10,545 nucleotides of DNA from the NCBI GenBank assembly GCA_964625775.1, contig CAZVEH010000064.1:1-10545 (forward strand). The letters run 5' to 3'. This document shows, in pieces, positions 1 to 5,996 of this stretch. How positions within the stretch are numbered: position 1 is the stretch's first letter; every line of letters starts with the position of its first letter. The position numbers were made by a program, and so were the translations under genes. A model generated the notes under the pieces. It was given only the letters and a program-made list of their open reading frames with translations. It did not search any database and had not been told where the DNA came from. The DNA comes from GCA-2786165 sp964625775. Lineage in GTDB: Bacteria; Pseudomonadota; Gammaproteobacteria; Legionellales; Legionellaceae.

Positions 1-17
1 TAAATTTGAGACTTACA

Positions 18-54
18 ATCCCTCGCTGCGCTCGGGATGACGTGGGGAGTTACG
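18..54 (-). repeat. Dispersed intergenic repeat, left copy
   Basis: This 37-bp stretch, read on the minus strand, matches bases 10449-10485 at 36 of 37 positions, the only difference being base 22 against 10481. The core reads GTCATCCCGAGCGCAGCGA, which has an imperfect hairpin around GAGCGCAGC. From memory, this kind of 'CATCCCGAGCGCAGCGAGGGAT' sequence is scattered between genes in many bacterial genomes, including intracellular ones. The copy here lies in a gene-free region and reads opposite to the copy at the other end. Its function is unknown; it may be a REP-like or RNA-stabilising element. Confidence 0.8.
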
Positions 55-82
55 ATTTTTATGTTTTCTGTTCAAGATCCAA

Positions 83-117
83 CCCTTCGAGACGCGTGCT
101 ACGCACGCTCCTCAGGG
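83..117. repeat. Palindromic intergenic repeat (hairpin unit)
   Basis: A second palindromic unit lies 28 bases after the first. GCGTGC (94-99) and GCACGC (103-108) form a perfect 6-bp stem with a 3-base loop. CCCT (83-86) and AGGG (114-117) pair as an outer stem, with imperfect pairing between. The motif CCCTTCGAGACGCGTGC...CTCCTCAGGGCGAACGG resembles another intergenic repeat type I recall from bacterial genomes. Only one copy is in this window, so its repeat status rests on memory; the hairpin itself is visible. Confidence 0.6.
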
Positions 118-237
118 CGAACGGTTCTAGAAAAATGGCTAAACTCGAGTCCCTCATTAAACACAGAACTTGCCTCTATCTCCGCGTATGAATGATGATG
201 CACCTTGATTTTAAATCCAACTTTAGTCACAATGGTG

Positions 238-255
238 TTTATTAAAACAAACAAT
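238..255 (+). repeat. 18-mer shared with the serS upstream region (copy 1)
   Basis: The sequence TTTATTAAAACAAACAAT matches bases 3959-3976 at 17 of 18 positions, including 13 consecutive identical bases. GTCAAC follows at 258-263 here and at 3985-3990 in the other copy. It ends 13 bases before the proposed -35 box of the gnnA-lpxB promoter. It could be an A-rich UP-like element or an activator site; chance in an AT-rich intergenic region is not excluded. Confidence 0.5.
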
Positions 256-268
256 TCGTCAACGCAAC

Positions 269-297
269 TTGCTTCACCCCCTGTTTCATGTGATAAT
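269..297 (+). promoter_or_regulatory. Probable promoter of the gnnA-lpxB operon
   Basis: TTGCTT (269-274) serves as the -35 box and GATAAT (292-297) as the -10 box, with a 17-base spacer. An extended -10 TG (289-290) lies one base upstream of the hexamer. The predicted transcription start is near 304, giving a leader of about 22 bases to the ATG at 327. This is a by-eye sigma70 match. Confidence 0.5.
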
Positions 298-326
298 TCG
301 CATCATCTTTTACCAATTATTCAAAC

Positions 327-1286
327 ATGACAAAGATCAATTGTGCAGTCATTGGTGTGGGATATCTTGGCCGATTTCATGCTCAAAAATATCAAATGTT
401 GCAAAACGCGAATTTAGTTGCCGTTTGTGATCACACCTTAGATACCGCGTCAAAAGTCGCACAAGAACTGAACGTTAAAGCCATAAGCAGATATCAGGAT
501 CTATTTGGCCTGGTAGATGCTGTAAGTATTGCTGCAACCACCAAAACCCACTATGCCATCGCCAAAGATTGCTTAGAAAACGGCCTTCATGTGTTGCTTG
601 AAAAACCTATGACTGAAACAGTCGAACAAGCAGATGAACTCATTGCTATTGCCAAAGCCCGTGACTTAAAATTGCAAATTGGTCATATGGAACGCTTCAA
701 TGCAGCCCACATCGCCCTAACGCAACATCTAGATCACCCTTTGTTTATTGATGCGCAGCGCTTGGCGCCATTTACACCTCGCGGTGCAGATGTCAACGTG
801 GTTTTGGATCTGATGATTCACGATATTGATTTGGTCCAAACCCTGGTCAATAGTCCTATTGAGTCCATCGATGCCCACGGGACGCCTGTTCTAACATCCA
901 CGGTGGATATTGCAAATGCCCGCATCACCTTCAAAAACCGCTGTGTTGCCAACCTGGTAGCCAGTCGTATCAGTTACAAAACTGAACGGAAAACCAGAAT
1001 TTTTCAGCCCAAATCGTATATTTCTGTTGATTATCACGAAAAGAAACTCTCTGTATTTCATCAAGGCAAAGAAGAAGCCTTTCCGGGTGTCGCTTCTGTG
1101 GAACATCAACACATCGCCCTTGAAAAGGGAGATGCTCTCAGAGACGAAATTGAATCCTTTTTAACCAGTATTATGCAAGACACCACACCTATCGTAACAG
1201 GTACACACGGACGAGATGCGTTGGCAACTGCAGTACAAATTTCCGAGTTGATTCAACAGAACTTGGCTTACCATGCAATCGCCTAA
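327..1286 (+). CDS. gnnA: Gfo/Idh/MocA-family NAD-dependent oxidoreductase, probable UDP-GlcNAc 3-dehydrogenase GnnA
   Basis: This 319-residue cytosolic dehydrogenase has an N-terminal Rossmann fold with GVGYLG at residues 10-15. The family EKP signature, whose lysine is catalytic or substrate-binding, is at 92-94. HMERFN (120-125) and DLMIHDIDL (161-169) belong to the C-terminal alpha/beta domain, where the His-Asp pair is typical. Members sitting directly before lpxB include GnnA, known from Acidithiobacillus ferrooxidans. GnnA oxidises the 3-hydroxyl of UDP-GlcNAc so that the aminotransferase GnnB can make UDP-GlcNAc3N for lipid A. Here the gene overlaps lpxB by 14 bases, which supports a lipid A role. 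No gnnB or lpxA is in the window, so GnnA is an inference from family plus context; the family assignment itself is firm. No clear Shine-Dalgarno precedes the ATG, but the start fits the Rossmann N-terminus and the promoter upstream. Confidence 0.85.
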   Translation: MTKINCAVIGVGYLGRFHAQKYQMLQNANLVAVCDHTLDTASKVAQELNVKAISRYQDLFGLVDAVSIAATTKTHYAIAKDCLENGLHVLLEKPMTETVEQADELIAIAKARDLKLQIGHMERFNAAHIALTQHLDHPLFIDAQRLAPFTPRGADVNVVLDLMIHDIDLVQTLVNSPIESIDAHGTPVLTSTVDIANARITFKNRCVANLVASRISYKTERKTRIFQPKSYISVDYHEKKLSVFHQGKEEAFPGVASVEHQHIALEKGDALRDEIESFLTSIMQDTTPIVTGTHGRDALATAVQISELIQQNLAYHAIA

Positions 1287-2430
1287 ACACGTTGTGATCA
1301 TTGCGGGTGAAGAATCAGGTGATCAACACGCTGCCACCTTCATTCGCCAATTAAAACAACGACATCCTGGATTAAAATTCAGCGGAATTGGCGGTCAACA
1401 CATGCAAGATGCAGGCGTTGAACTGGTGTCTGATTTGGCACGCTATGGCGTCACAGGTCTTTCAGAAGTATTATTACATGCTCGTGTCATTCGCCAAGCC
1501 TTTCAAAAAATAAAACGTCACTTGCATCAAACACAACCTGATTTATTGGTTTTAGTAGACTATCCTGGTTTCAATTTGCGCCTGGCAAAATACGCCAAGC
1601 AAGTGTTGCAGATACGCATTATTTATTATATCAGCCCGCAAATTTGGGCTTGGAAAGCCAATCGTATTCATACCATTCGTAAATATGTTGATAAAATGGC
1701 AGTTATTCTTCCGTTCGAAAAACCTATTTATGAAAAAGCCGGCGTTCCCGTCACTTTTGTAGGACACCCTTTGGTAGAGCGTCTAGACATACAGGGCAGT
1801 GTATCCTGCATGAAACAACAATTACAGTTACCCAAAGACAAAACTATTCTTGCTATTTTACCTGGCAGTCGACGTAACGAAATCAAGCGCTTGATGCCGA
1901 TTTTACGCGAAGTTGTGCAACGCTTGGTACAGCAACACCCCAATATCCACATTGTGATACCCGTGGCACGGAGTTTGAGTATCGATAGCATTGCCTCTTT
2001 TTTCAAAGGACGTGAGTTACCGATAACCTTAATTGAACAACAAGCAGCTACAGCAGTATATTGTAGTGATTTTGTGATTGTTGCTTCAGGGACTGCTTCT
2101 TTGGAATGCGCGTTATTAACCAAACCGATGTGTATCATTTATAAAACATCTTTGCTGACTTATGTTGCCGCATGCCAATATATGCGTGTTCGCTATCTGG
2201 GTTTATGTAATTTACTACAAAACAAAATGACAGTTCCGGAATTGATGCAATATGATTGCACACCGAATGAATTAACCACATTCATGTCTGAACTTATTAC
2301 AGACCAAGAAAAATCTCAGCGCATGGTCTCGCGGCTCCAAGCCCTTAAGCATGATTTGTCACAACAACAAGCTGATATGTCTATCTGCGAATTGATTGAA
2401 ACAGAACTGGGGTATTATGCAGAATCATAG
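1273..2430 (+). CDS. lpxB: Lipid-A-disaccharide synthase LpxB
   Basis: LpxB (GT19, GT-B fold) is a peripheral inner-membrane enzyme. It joins UDP-2,3-diacylglucosamine to lipid X, giving the beta-1,6 lipid A disaccharide and UDP. The 385 residues match the usual length of about 380. Visible signatures in order are AGEESGD (11-17), GGQHMQDAG (40-48), LVDYPGFN (94-101), YYISPQIWAW (118-127), LPFE (146-149), FVGHPLVE (162-169), LPGSRRNEI (196-204), SGTASLECAL (272-281) and VPELMQ (321-326). The start codon lies inside the preceding oxidoreductase gene (ATGCAATCGCCTAA overlap), which implies translational coupling. The rest of the lipid A cluster (lpxD, fabZ, lpxA) is not in the window. No residue expected for the family appears to be missing, so the enzyme looks functional. 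Confidence 0.97.
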   Translation: MQSPKHVVIIAGEESGDQHAATFIRQLKQRHPGLKFSGIGGQHMQDAGVELVSDLARYGVTGLSEVLLHARVIRQAFQKIKRHLHQTQPDLLVLVDYPGFNLRLAKYAKQVLQIRIIYYISPQIWAWKANRIHTIRKYVDKMAVILPFEKPIYEKAGVPVTFVGHPLVERLDIQGSVSCMKQQLQLPKDKTILAILPGSRRNEIKRLMPILREVVQRLVQQHPNIHIVIPVARSLSIDSIASFFKGRELPITLIEQQAATAVYCSDFVIVASGTASLECALLTKPMCIIYKTSLLTYVAACQYMRVRYLGLCNLLQNKMTVPELMQYDCTPNELTTFMSELITDQEKSQRMVSRLQALKHDLSQQQADMSICELIETELGYYAES

Positions 2431-2466
2431 CTGTCATAAAAAAAATCACTTTATGCTATCCTTAAC

Positions 2467-2952
2467 ATGAGCCTTATCATGACCTATCATATTGATATCC
2501 AACACGCCTGCCAACACCCCAGCCCTTTCGACGATGCCATGATAACTTTATGGGCAGAAGCAACCTTGAAATCGATTCAAGAATCAGGAGAAATTACCAT
2601 TCGTCTCGTTGATGCAGAAGAAATGACCTATTTAAACCTGAATTACCGCCAACAAAACAAACCCACAAATGTTTTAGCCTTTCCGACCAATCTCCCGCCC
2701 GAAGTAGCCTTTGATTGTCCATTACTCGGCGATGTGATTATTTGCCCCGAAGTATTAGAGCAGGAAAGCTTAGCTTTGCATGCCTCTCTACAAGCTCATT
2801 GGGCACATATTGTGATTCATGGCATATTACATTTGTTAGGATATGATCATATTCAACCTGAAGATGCAAAAATCATGGAACAACATGAAATTCGTTTGCT
2901 TGCAAATTTTGGTTTTGAAAACCCTTATCACGAGGAGCCCTATTTTGACTAA
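2467..2952 (+). CDS. ybeY: Endoribonuclease YbeY (rRNA maturation factor)
   Basis: YbeY is a zinc-dependent single-strand endoribonuclease used in 16S rRNA 3'-end maturation and late 70S quality control. The metal-binding signature HGILHLLGYDH occupies residues 118-128 (His118, His122, His128). PTNVLAFP (66-73) and GDVIIC (88-93) are the other conserved blocks. The 161-residue length is normal. A second ATG at 2479 (MTYHIDIQHAC) aligns better with the E. coli N-terminus, and a TG-extended -10-like TATCCT at 2457-2462 would place the transcript start near 2469. The true start may therefore be 2479; no convincing Shine-Dalgarno decides between them. The gene overlaps corC by 8 bases. The usual neighbour ybeZ (PhoH-like) is absent, with lpxB upstream instead. 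Confidence 0.95.
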   Translation: MSLIMTYHIDIQHACQHPSPFDDAMITLWAEATLKSIQESGEITIRLVDAEEMTYLNLNYRQQNKPTNVLAFPTNLPPEVAFDCPLLGDVIICPEVLEQESLALHASLQAHWAHIVIHGILHLLGYDHIQPEDAKIMEQHEIRLLANFGFENPYHEEPYFD

Positions 2953-3793
2953 ACTAGAAAAATCATCGCATTGGCTTCAGTGGTTGAAACATGCGTTACA
3001 TTTGGATCCTCAAACAAAAGGACAATTAACTGACATATTGCGCGATGCACAAATTCGCGCATTGATTGATGCAGAAACCTTGGCAATGTTAGAGGGTGCC
3101 TTGGCCTTTGCTGAATTAAAAGTCCGCGATATCATGTTGCCCAAAAAACAAATGGTCTGCATTGATCAACACACCACTTTGACTGACATCATTCCCATCG
3201 TGACTCAATCGGGTCACTCACGATTCCCAGTCATCAGCGAAAAGAATGATGAAGTCCTTGGTATTTTACACGCCAAAGATTTATTGCGTTTTCAAAACAA
3301 TCATACAGAAAACTTTGATATTTACGACATCGTACGCCAGGCACCTGTTGTGCCAGAAAGCAAACGTTTGGACAGCTTGTTGCATGATTTTCGTTCCCAT
3401 CGGACCCATATGGCGATTGTTGTGGATGAATATGGTGCTATATTGGGTTTTGTAACCCTTGAAGACATTATTGAACAAATCATTGGCGATATTGAAGATG
3501 AATTTGATATCGATGAAGAAGCAAATATTAAAATTCACGCCAACGATCATTACATTATCAAAGCTCATACTCCTATCAAAGAATTTAACGAAGAACTTCA
3601 CGCTGCATTCAATGATAGCTTTTACGATACGATTGGGGGCATTGTGATGGCCAATTTTGGCTATTTACCTAGACCAGGAGAAACCATTCACATTGATAAA
3701 TTTGATTTTACCATCATCAGCGCCGATGCACGCCGTATTCATTTGATCGAATGCTTTGATCGTCGTGCAGAGGCTACGGCTATTGAAGATTAA
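2945..3793 (+). CDS. corC: CorC/HlyC-family CBS-domain protein
   Basis: This 282-residue protein has the CorC layout. A short N-terminal helical part carries LIDAETLAMLEGALAFAELKVRDIM. A CBS pair follows at about 67-120 and 130-185 (SRFPVIS, GILHAKDLL, HMAIVVDEYG, GFVTLEDIIEQIIGDIEDE). A CorC_HlyC transporter-associated domain lies at about 195-272 (DTIGGIVMANFGYLPRPGE). E. coli CorC has been linked to magnesium/cobalt efflux and copper tolerance; the exact role here is unknown. There are no membrane segments, in contrast to the long HlyC/CNNM relatives. I chose the TTG at 2945 because GAGGAG (2932-2937) sits 7 bases upstream and the resulting protein starts like other CorC proteins. The in-frame ATG at 2843 would add 34 residues encoded within ybeY. 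The 8-base overlap indicates coupling to ybeY. Confidence 0.93.
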   Translation: MTKLEKSSHWLQWLKHALHLDPQTKGQLTDILRDAQIRALIDAETLAMLEGALAFAELKVRDIMLPKKQMVCIDQHTTLTDIIPIVTQSGHSRFPVISEKNDEVLGILHAKDLLRFQNNHTENFDIYDIVRQAPVVPESKRLDSLLHDFRSHRTHMAIVVDEYGAILGFVTLEDIIEQIIGDIEDEFDIDEEANIKIHANDHYIIKAHTPIKEFNEELHAAFNDSFYDTIGGIVMANFGYLPRPGETIHIDKFDFTIISADARRIHLIECFDRRAEATAIED

Positions 3794-3880
3794 AAAAACA
3801 TCATTCTCGATGGCTTTTGATCTTTAAGGCATTATTTAATGTCGTGTGAGCACAGCTAGCAGAGATGGCCCACAAGGAGA

Positions 3881-3912
3881 GTCCTTGATTTGCAAGACCT
3901 TTTTTGTTTTTT
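3881..3912 (+). terminator. Possible rho-independent terminator after corC
   Basis: A short stem pairs GT-CTTG (3881-3887, one bulged C) with CAAGAC (3893-3898) around a 5-base loop. It runs directly into CTTTTTTGTTTTTT (3899-3912). A competing perfect hairpin, CAAGGA (3873-3878) with TCCTTG (3882-3887) and loop GAG, overlaps it. The stem is weak, so this is a tentative call, but the position between the ybeY-corC and serS units fits. Confidence 0.4.
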
Positions 3913-3958
3913 CTAGCTCAAACACCATCATAGTACCACGCAAAAACACGGATTGATC

Positions 3959-3976
3959 TTTACTAAAACAAACAAT
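3959..3976 (+). repeat. 18-mer shared with the gnnA upstream region (copy 2)
   Basis: TTTACTAAAACAAACAAT matches 238-255 at 17 of 18 positions. Here it ends 23 bases before the proposed serS -35 box, against 13 bases at gnnA. The 10-base difference is about one helical turn, so both copies would face RNA polymerase from the same side. This may be an UP-like or activator site, or chance. Confidence 0.5.
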
Positions 3977-3983
3977 GCATTCT

Positions 3984-4029
3984 TGTCAACAGAACGCAGT
4001 TGACAGATGGGGCTCAAAAGCCTGATCAT
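3984..4029 (+). promoter_or_regulatory. serS promoter with inverted repeat over the -35 box
   Basis: TTGACA (4000-4005) is a perfect -35 box. After 18 bases GATCAT (4024-4029) matches the -10 consensus at 4 of 6 positions, putting the start near 4036, 16 bases before the serS ATG. TGTCAAC (3984-3990) and GTTGACA (3999-4005) form a perfect 7-bp inverted repeat with an 8-base spacer that covers the -35 box, so a regulator could bind there. The location argues against a serS start at 4007. Confidence 0.45.
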
Positions 4030-4051
4030 AGTGATTTTTTCAGGATGCCTT

Positions 4052-5323
4052 ATGTTAGATATCAAATACATTTTAGATCATGTCGATGCAATCCGGGAGA
4101 TCATCCAAAAAAGACATGTTCAAGCCGATTTGGATGGATTACTGGAGCTCTACGCGCACCGCAAAGCACTTATGCTTAGCCTTGAGAACAAACGTGCGGA
4201 AGCCAATCGTATCGCCAAAACCATTCCTTCTGCTGATCAAACAAACAAAAAGGCTTTGATTGAACAAGGCCGCAGCTTAAACCAAGACATCAGTCAATCC
4301 GAAGAAGAATTGCGCATTCTAGAAGAAGCCTACCAAACCGCCCTGTACACCATTCCTAATCTTTTGGCGGATGACACCCCTGTTGGCGCAGATGATGAAG
4401 AAAACATTGTACTTCGAACTCATTTGGAACCCAGAGTTTTTGATTTTCAACCCAAAGATCATCTGGAACTGGGCAAAGCATTAAATATTCTGGATTTTGA
4501 CAGCGGCGCCAAAGTCACTGGGAGTAAATTTTACTTTTTAAAAGAAGATGCCGTGTTGCTAGAGTTGGCACTGCAGTTATTTGCCATGAAAGTTGCCAAA
4601 GAATTTGGCTATACACAATTTATTACCCCTGATATGGCCAAAAAATCTGTTTTGATTGGCACGGGATATTCACCTCGTGGTGAAGAATCCAACATTTATA
4701 ATTTAGAAGACTTGGATCTTAGTCTGATTGCGACCGCAGAAATTACAGTGGGTGGTATTCACAGTGCTGAGATTTTGGAAGAAGACCAACTCCCATTGAA
4801 ATATGTCGCCCTTAGTCATTGTTTTCGTCGAGAAGCAGGTTCCGCGGGTAGGGAAAGCAAAGGCCTCTATCGCGTTCATCAGTTTTCTAAAATTGAACTC
4901 TTTCAAATCACTACCCCTCAAACCAGCGAAGCTGCGTTGGAAGATATTTTGGCCTTAGAAGAAACCATTTACCAAAGATTGGGGTTACCCTATCGTATCG
5001 TCAGAATTTGTGCAGGCGATCTGGGTGCGCCAGCGTACAAGAAATATGATATTGAAGCATGGATGCCAGGACGAGATTCAGAGCAAAAGTATGGTGAAGT
5101 GACCTCAGCGTCAAATTGCACCGACTTTCAGTCGCGTCGCTTGAATATACGATATCGCACCAAAGACAATCAAAAAATATTTCCTCACACGTTAAATGGC
5201 ACGGCAATCGCGCTCAGTCGTACGTTGATTGCTATTTTGGAAAATTATCAACAAGCGGATGGCAGCATAGTCATTCCAGAAGTATTGCGGCCTTATATCG
5301 GCAAAGACTGCATCACCCAATAA
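4052..5323 (+). CDS. serS: Serine--tRNA ligase SerRS
   Basis: SerRS (class II) charges tRNA-Ser and tRNA-Sec with serine. The 423 residues begin MLDIKYILDH, as in the family. A long coiled-coil tRNA-binding arm covers about 25-105. The catalytic core has the serine-binding TAE (228-230), motif 2 around CFRREAGSAGRESKGLYRVHQF (257-278) and motif 3 around NGTAIALSRTLIAILENYQQ (382-401). AGGA (4042-4045) lies 6 bases before the ATG at 4052; an in-frame ATG at 4007 would add 15 hydrophobic residues and overlap the promoter. Several core segments differ from the E. coli type. ITVGGIHSAEIL follows TAE where E. coli has VPLTNLVRGEII, and GDLGAPAYKKYDIEAWMPG and SASNCTDFQSRRLNIRYR read like the organellar or plant-type enzymes as I recall them. 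The protein is intact, and a rhomboid gene follows after 17 bases. Confidence 0.96.
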   Translation: MLDIKYILDHVDAIREIIQKRHVQADLDGLLELYAHRKALMLSLENKRAEANRIAKTIPSADQTNKKALIEQGRSLNQDISQSEEELRILEEAYQTALYTIPNLLADDTPVGADDEENIVLRTHLEPRVFDFQPKDHLELGKALNILDFDSGAKVTGSKFYFLKEDAVLLELALQLFAMKVAKEFGYTQFITPDMAKKSVLIGTGYSPRGEESNIYNLEDLDLSLIATAEITVGGIHSAEILEEDQLPLKYVALSHCFRREAGSAGRESKGLYRVHQFSKIELFQITTPQTSEAALEDILALEETIYQRLGLPYRIVRICAGDLGAPAYKKYDIEAWMPGRDSEQKYGEVTSASNCTDFQSRRLNIRYRTKDNQKIFPHTLNGTAIALSRTLIAILENYQQADGSIVIPEVLRPYIGKDCITQ

Positions 5324-5340
5324 AAAGCGAGGAAGATCCC

Positions 5341-5910
5341 ATGCTGGATCACATAGCAGATAGTTTCATGCTTATCGCAAGCCAAACCAAAACCAATATA
5401 GCGTTTTTATCTCAGATCCTCCTGCTGCTTTGGGGGATCTATGGGGTGAATCTGTTTCTTGGCAAACGCCTCTTATATTTGGGTATTGTACCCAGACATC
5501 TCCAAGGGTTACCTGGTATTGTCTGCGCACCCTTTTTACATGCAGACTTTAATCATTTGTTTTTTAATTCTATTCCATTGATTGTGCTCTCTAATTTTAT
5601 ATTGATTCAAGGCATCCCCTTTTTTTTACATGTCACCCTACTCATCACGCTATTGTCGGGCTTGCTCACTTGGTGTTTTGCAAAACATGGGATACACATT
5701 GGCGCCAGCGGTGTCATTACCGGCTATTGGGCATTGCTTGTGGCTAACATTTATCAACAAGGCACTTTGACTGCAATCATTCTTGGTATGGTTTGTATTT
5801 ATTATTTTGCGGGGATCCTATTTTCCATTTTTCCCGGAGAGAGAAATGTCTCCTGGCAAGGCCATTTATTCGGCCTTATTTCGGGATTGATCGTTTCTTA
5901 TTATATTTAG
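5341..5910 (+). CDS. Rhomboid-family intramembrane serine protease
   Basis: This 189-residue, strongly hydrophobic protein has about six membrane segments. The rhomboid signatures are HADFNHLFFN (67-76, the HxxxN motif of His72 and Asn76), GASG with the catalytic Ser123 (121-124), and the partner His175 in WQGHLFG (172-178). Rhomboids cleave transmembrane helices of substrate proteins within the inner membrane; the substrate here is unknown. The reading frame is open upstream into serS, but GAGGA (5329-5333) 7 bases before the ATG at 5341 fixes the start. The gene lies 17 bases after serS and is probably cotranscribed with it. It has only the core six-helix plan, with no extra cytosolic domain. 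A functional protease is likely because the Ser/His dyad is kept. Confidence 0.9.
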   Translation: MLDHIADSFMLIASQTKTNIAFLSQILLLLWGIYGVNLFLGKRLLYLGIVPRHLQGLPGIVCAPFLHADFNHLFFNSIPLIVLSNFILIQGIPFFLHVTLLITLLSGLLTWCFAKHGIHIGASGVITGYWALLVANIYQQGTLTAIILGMVCIYYFAGILFSIFPGERNVSWQGHLFGLISGLIVSYYI

Positions 5911-5996
5911 AGTCCAAATGTCCTAAATAAATTTTCAATTTGGCCGACTAATCAAAATAACTGCGATCTATTTTTATTTTGAAAGGACGACAGAAC

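Noticed and set aside
1728..2138. Minus-strand open frame of 136 codons inside lpxB
   Set aside because: It lies wholly within the conserved LpxB coding sequence and has a composition typical of a shadow frame.
4007..4051. Upstream in-frame ATG for serS giving a hydrophobic 15-residue extension
   Set aside because: No ribosome-binding site supports it, the stretch overlaps the likely promoter, and the family normally starts MLD, as found at 4052.
5116..5340. Long N-terminal extension of the rhomboid protein
   Set aside because: The extension is encoded out of frame inside serS; the ATG at 5341 with GAGGA upstream is the sensible start.
5914..5943. CCAAAT/ATTTGG inverted repeat after the rhomboid gene as a terminator
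   Set aside because: The stem is AT-rich with an 18-base loop and no T run follows, so termination is not supported.
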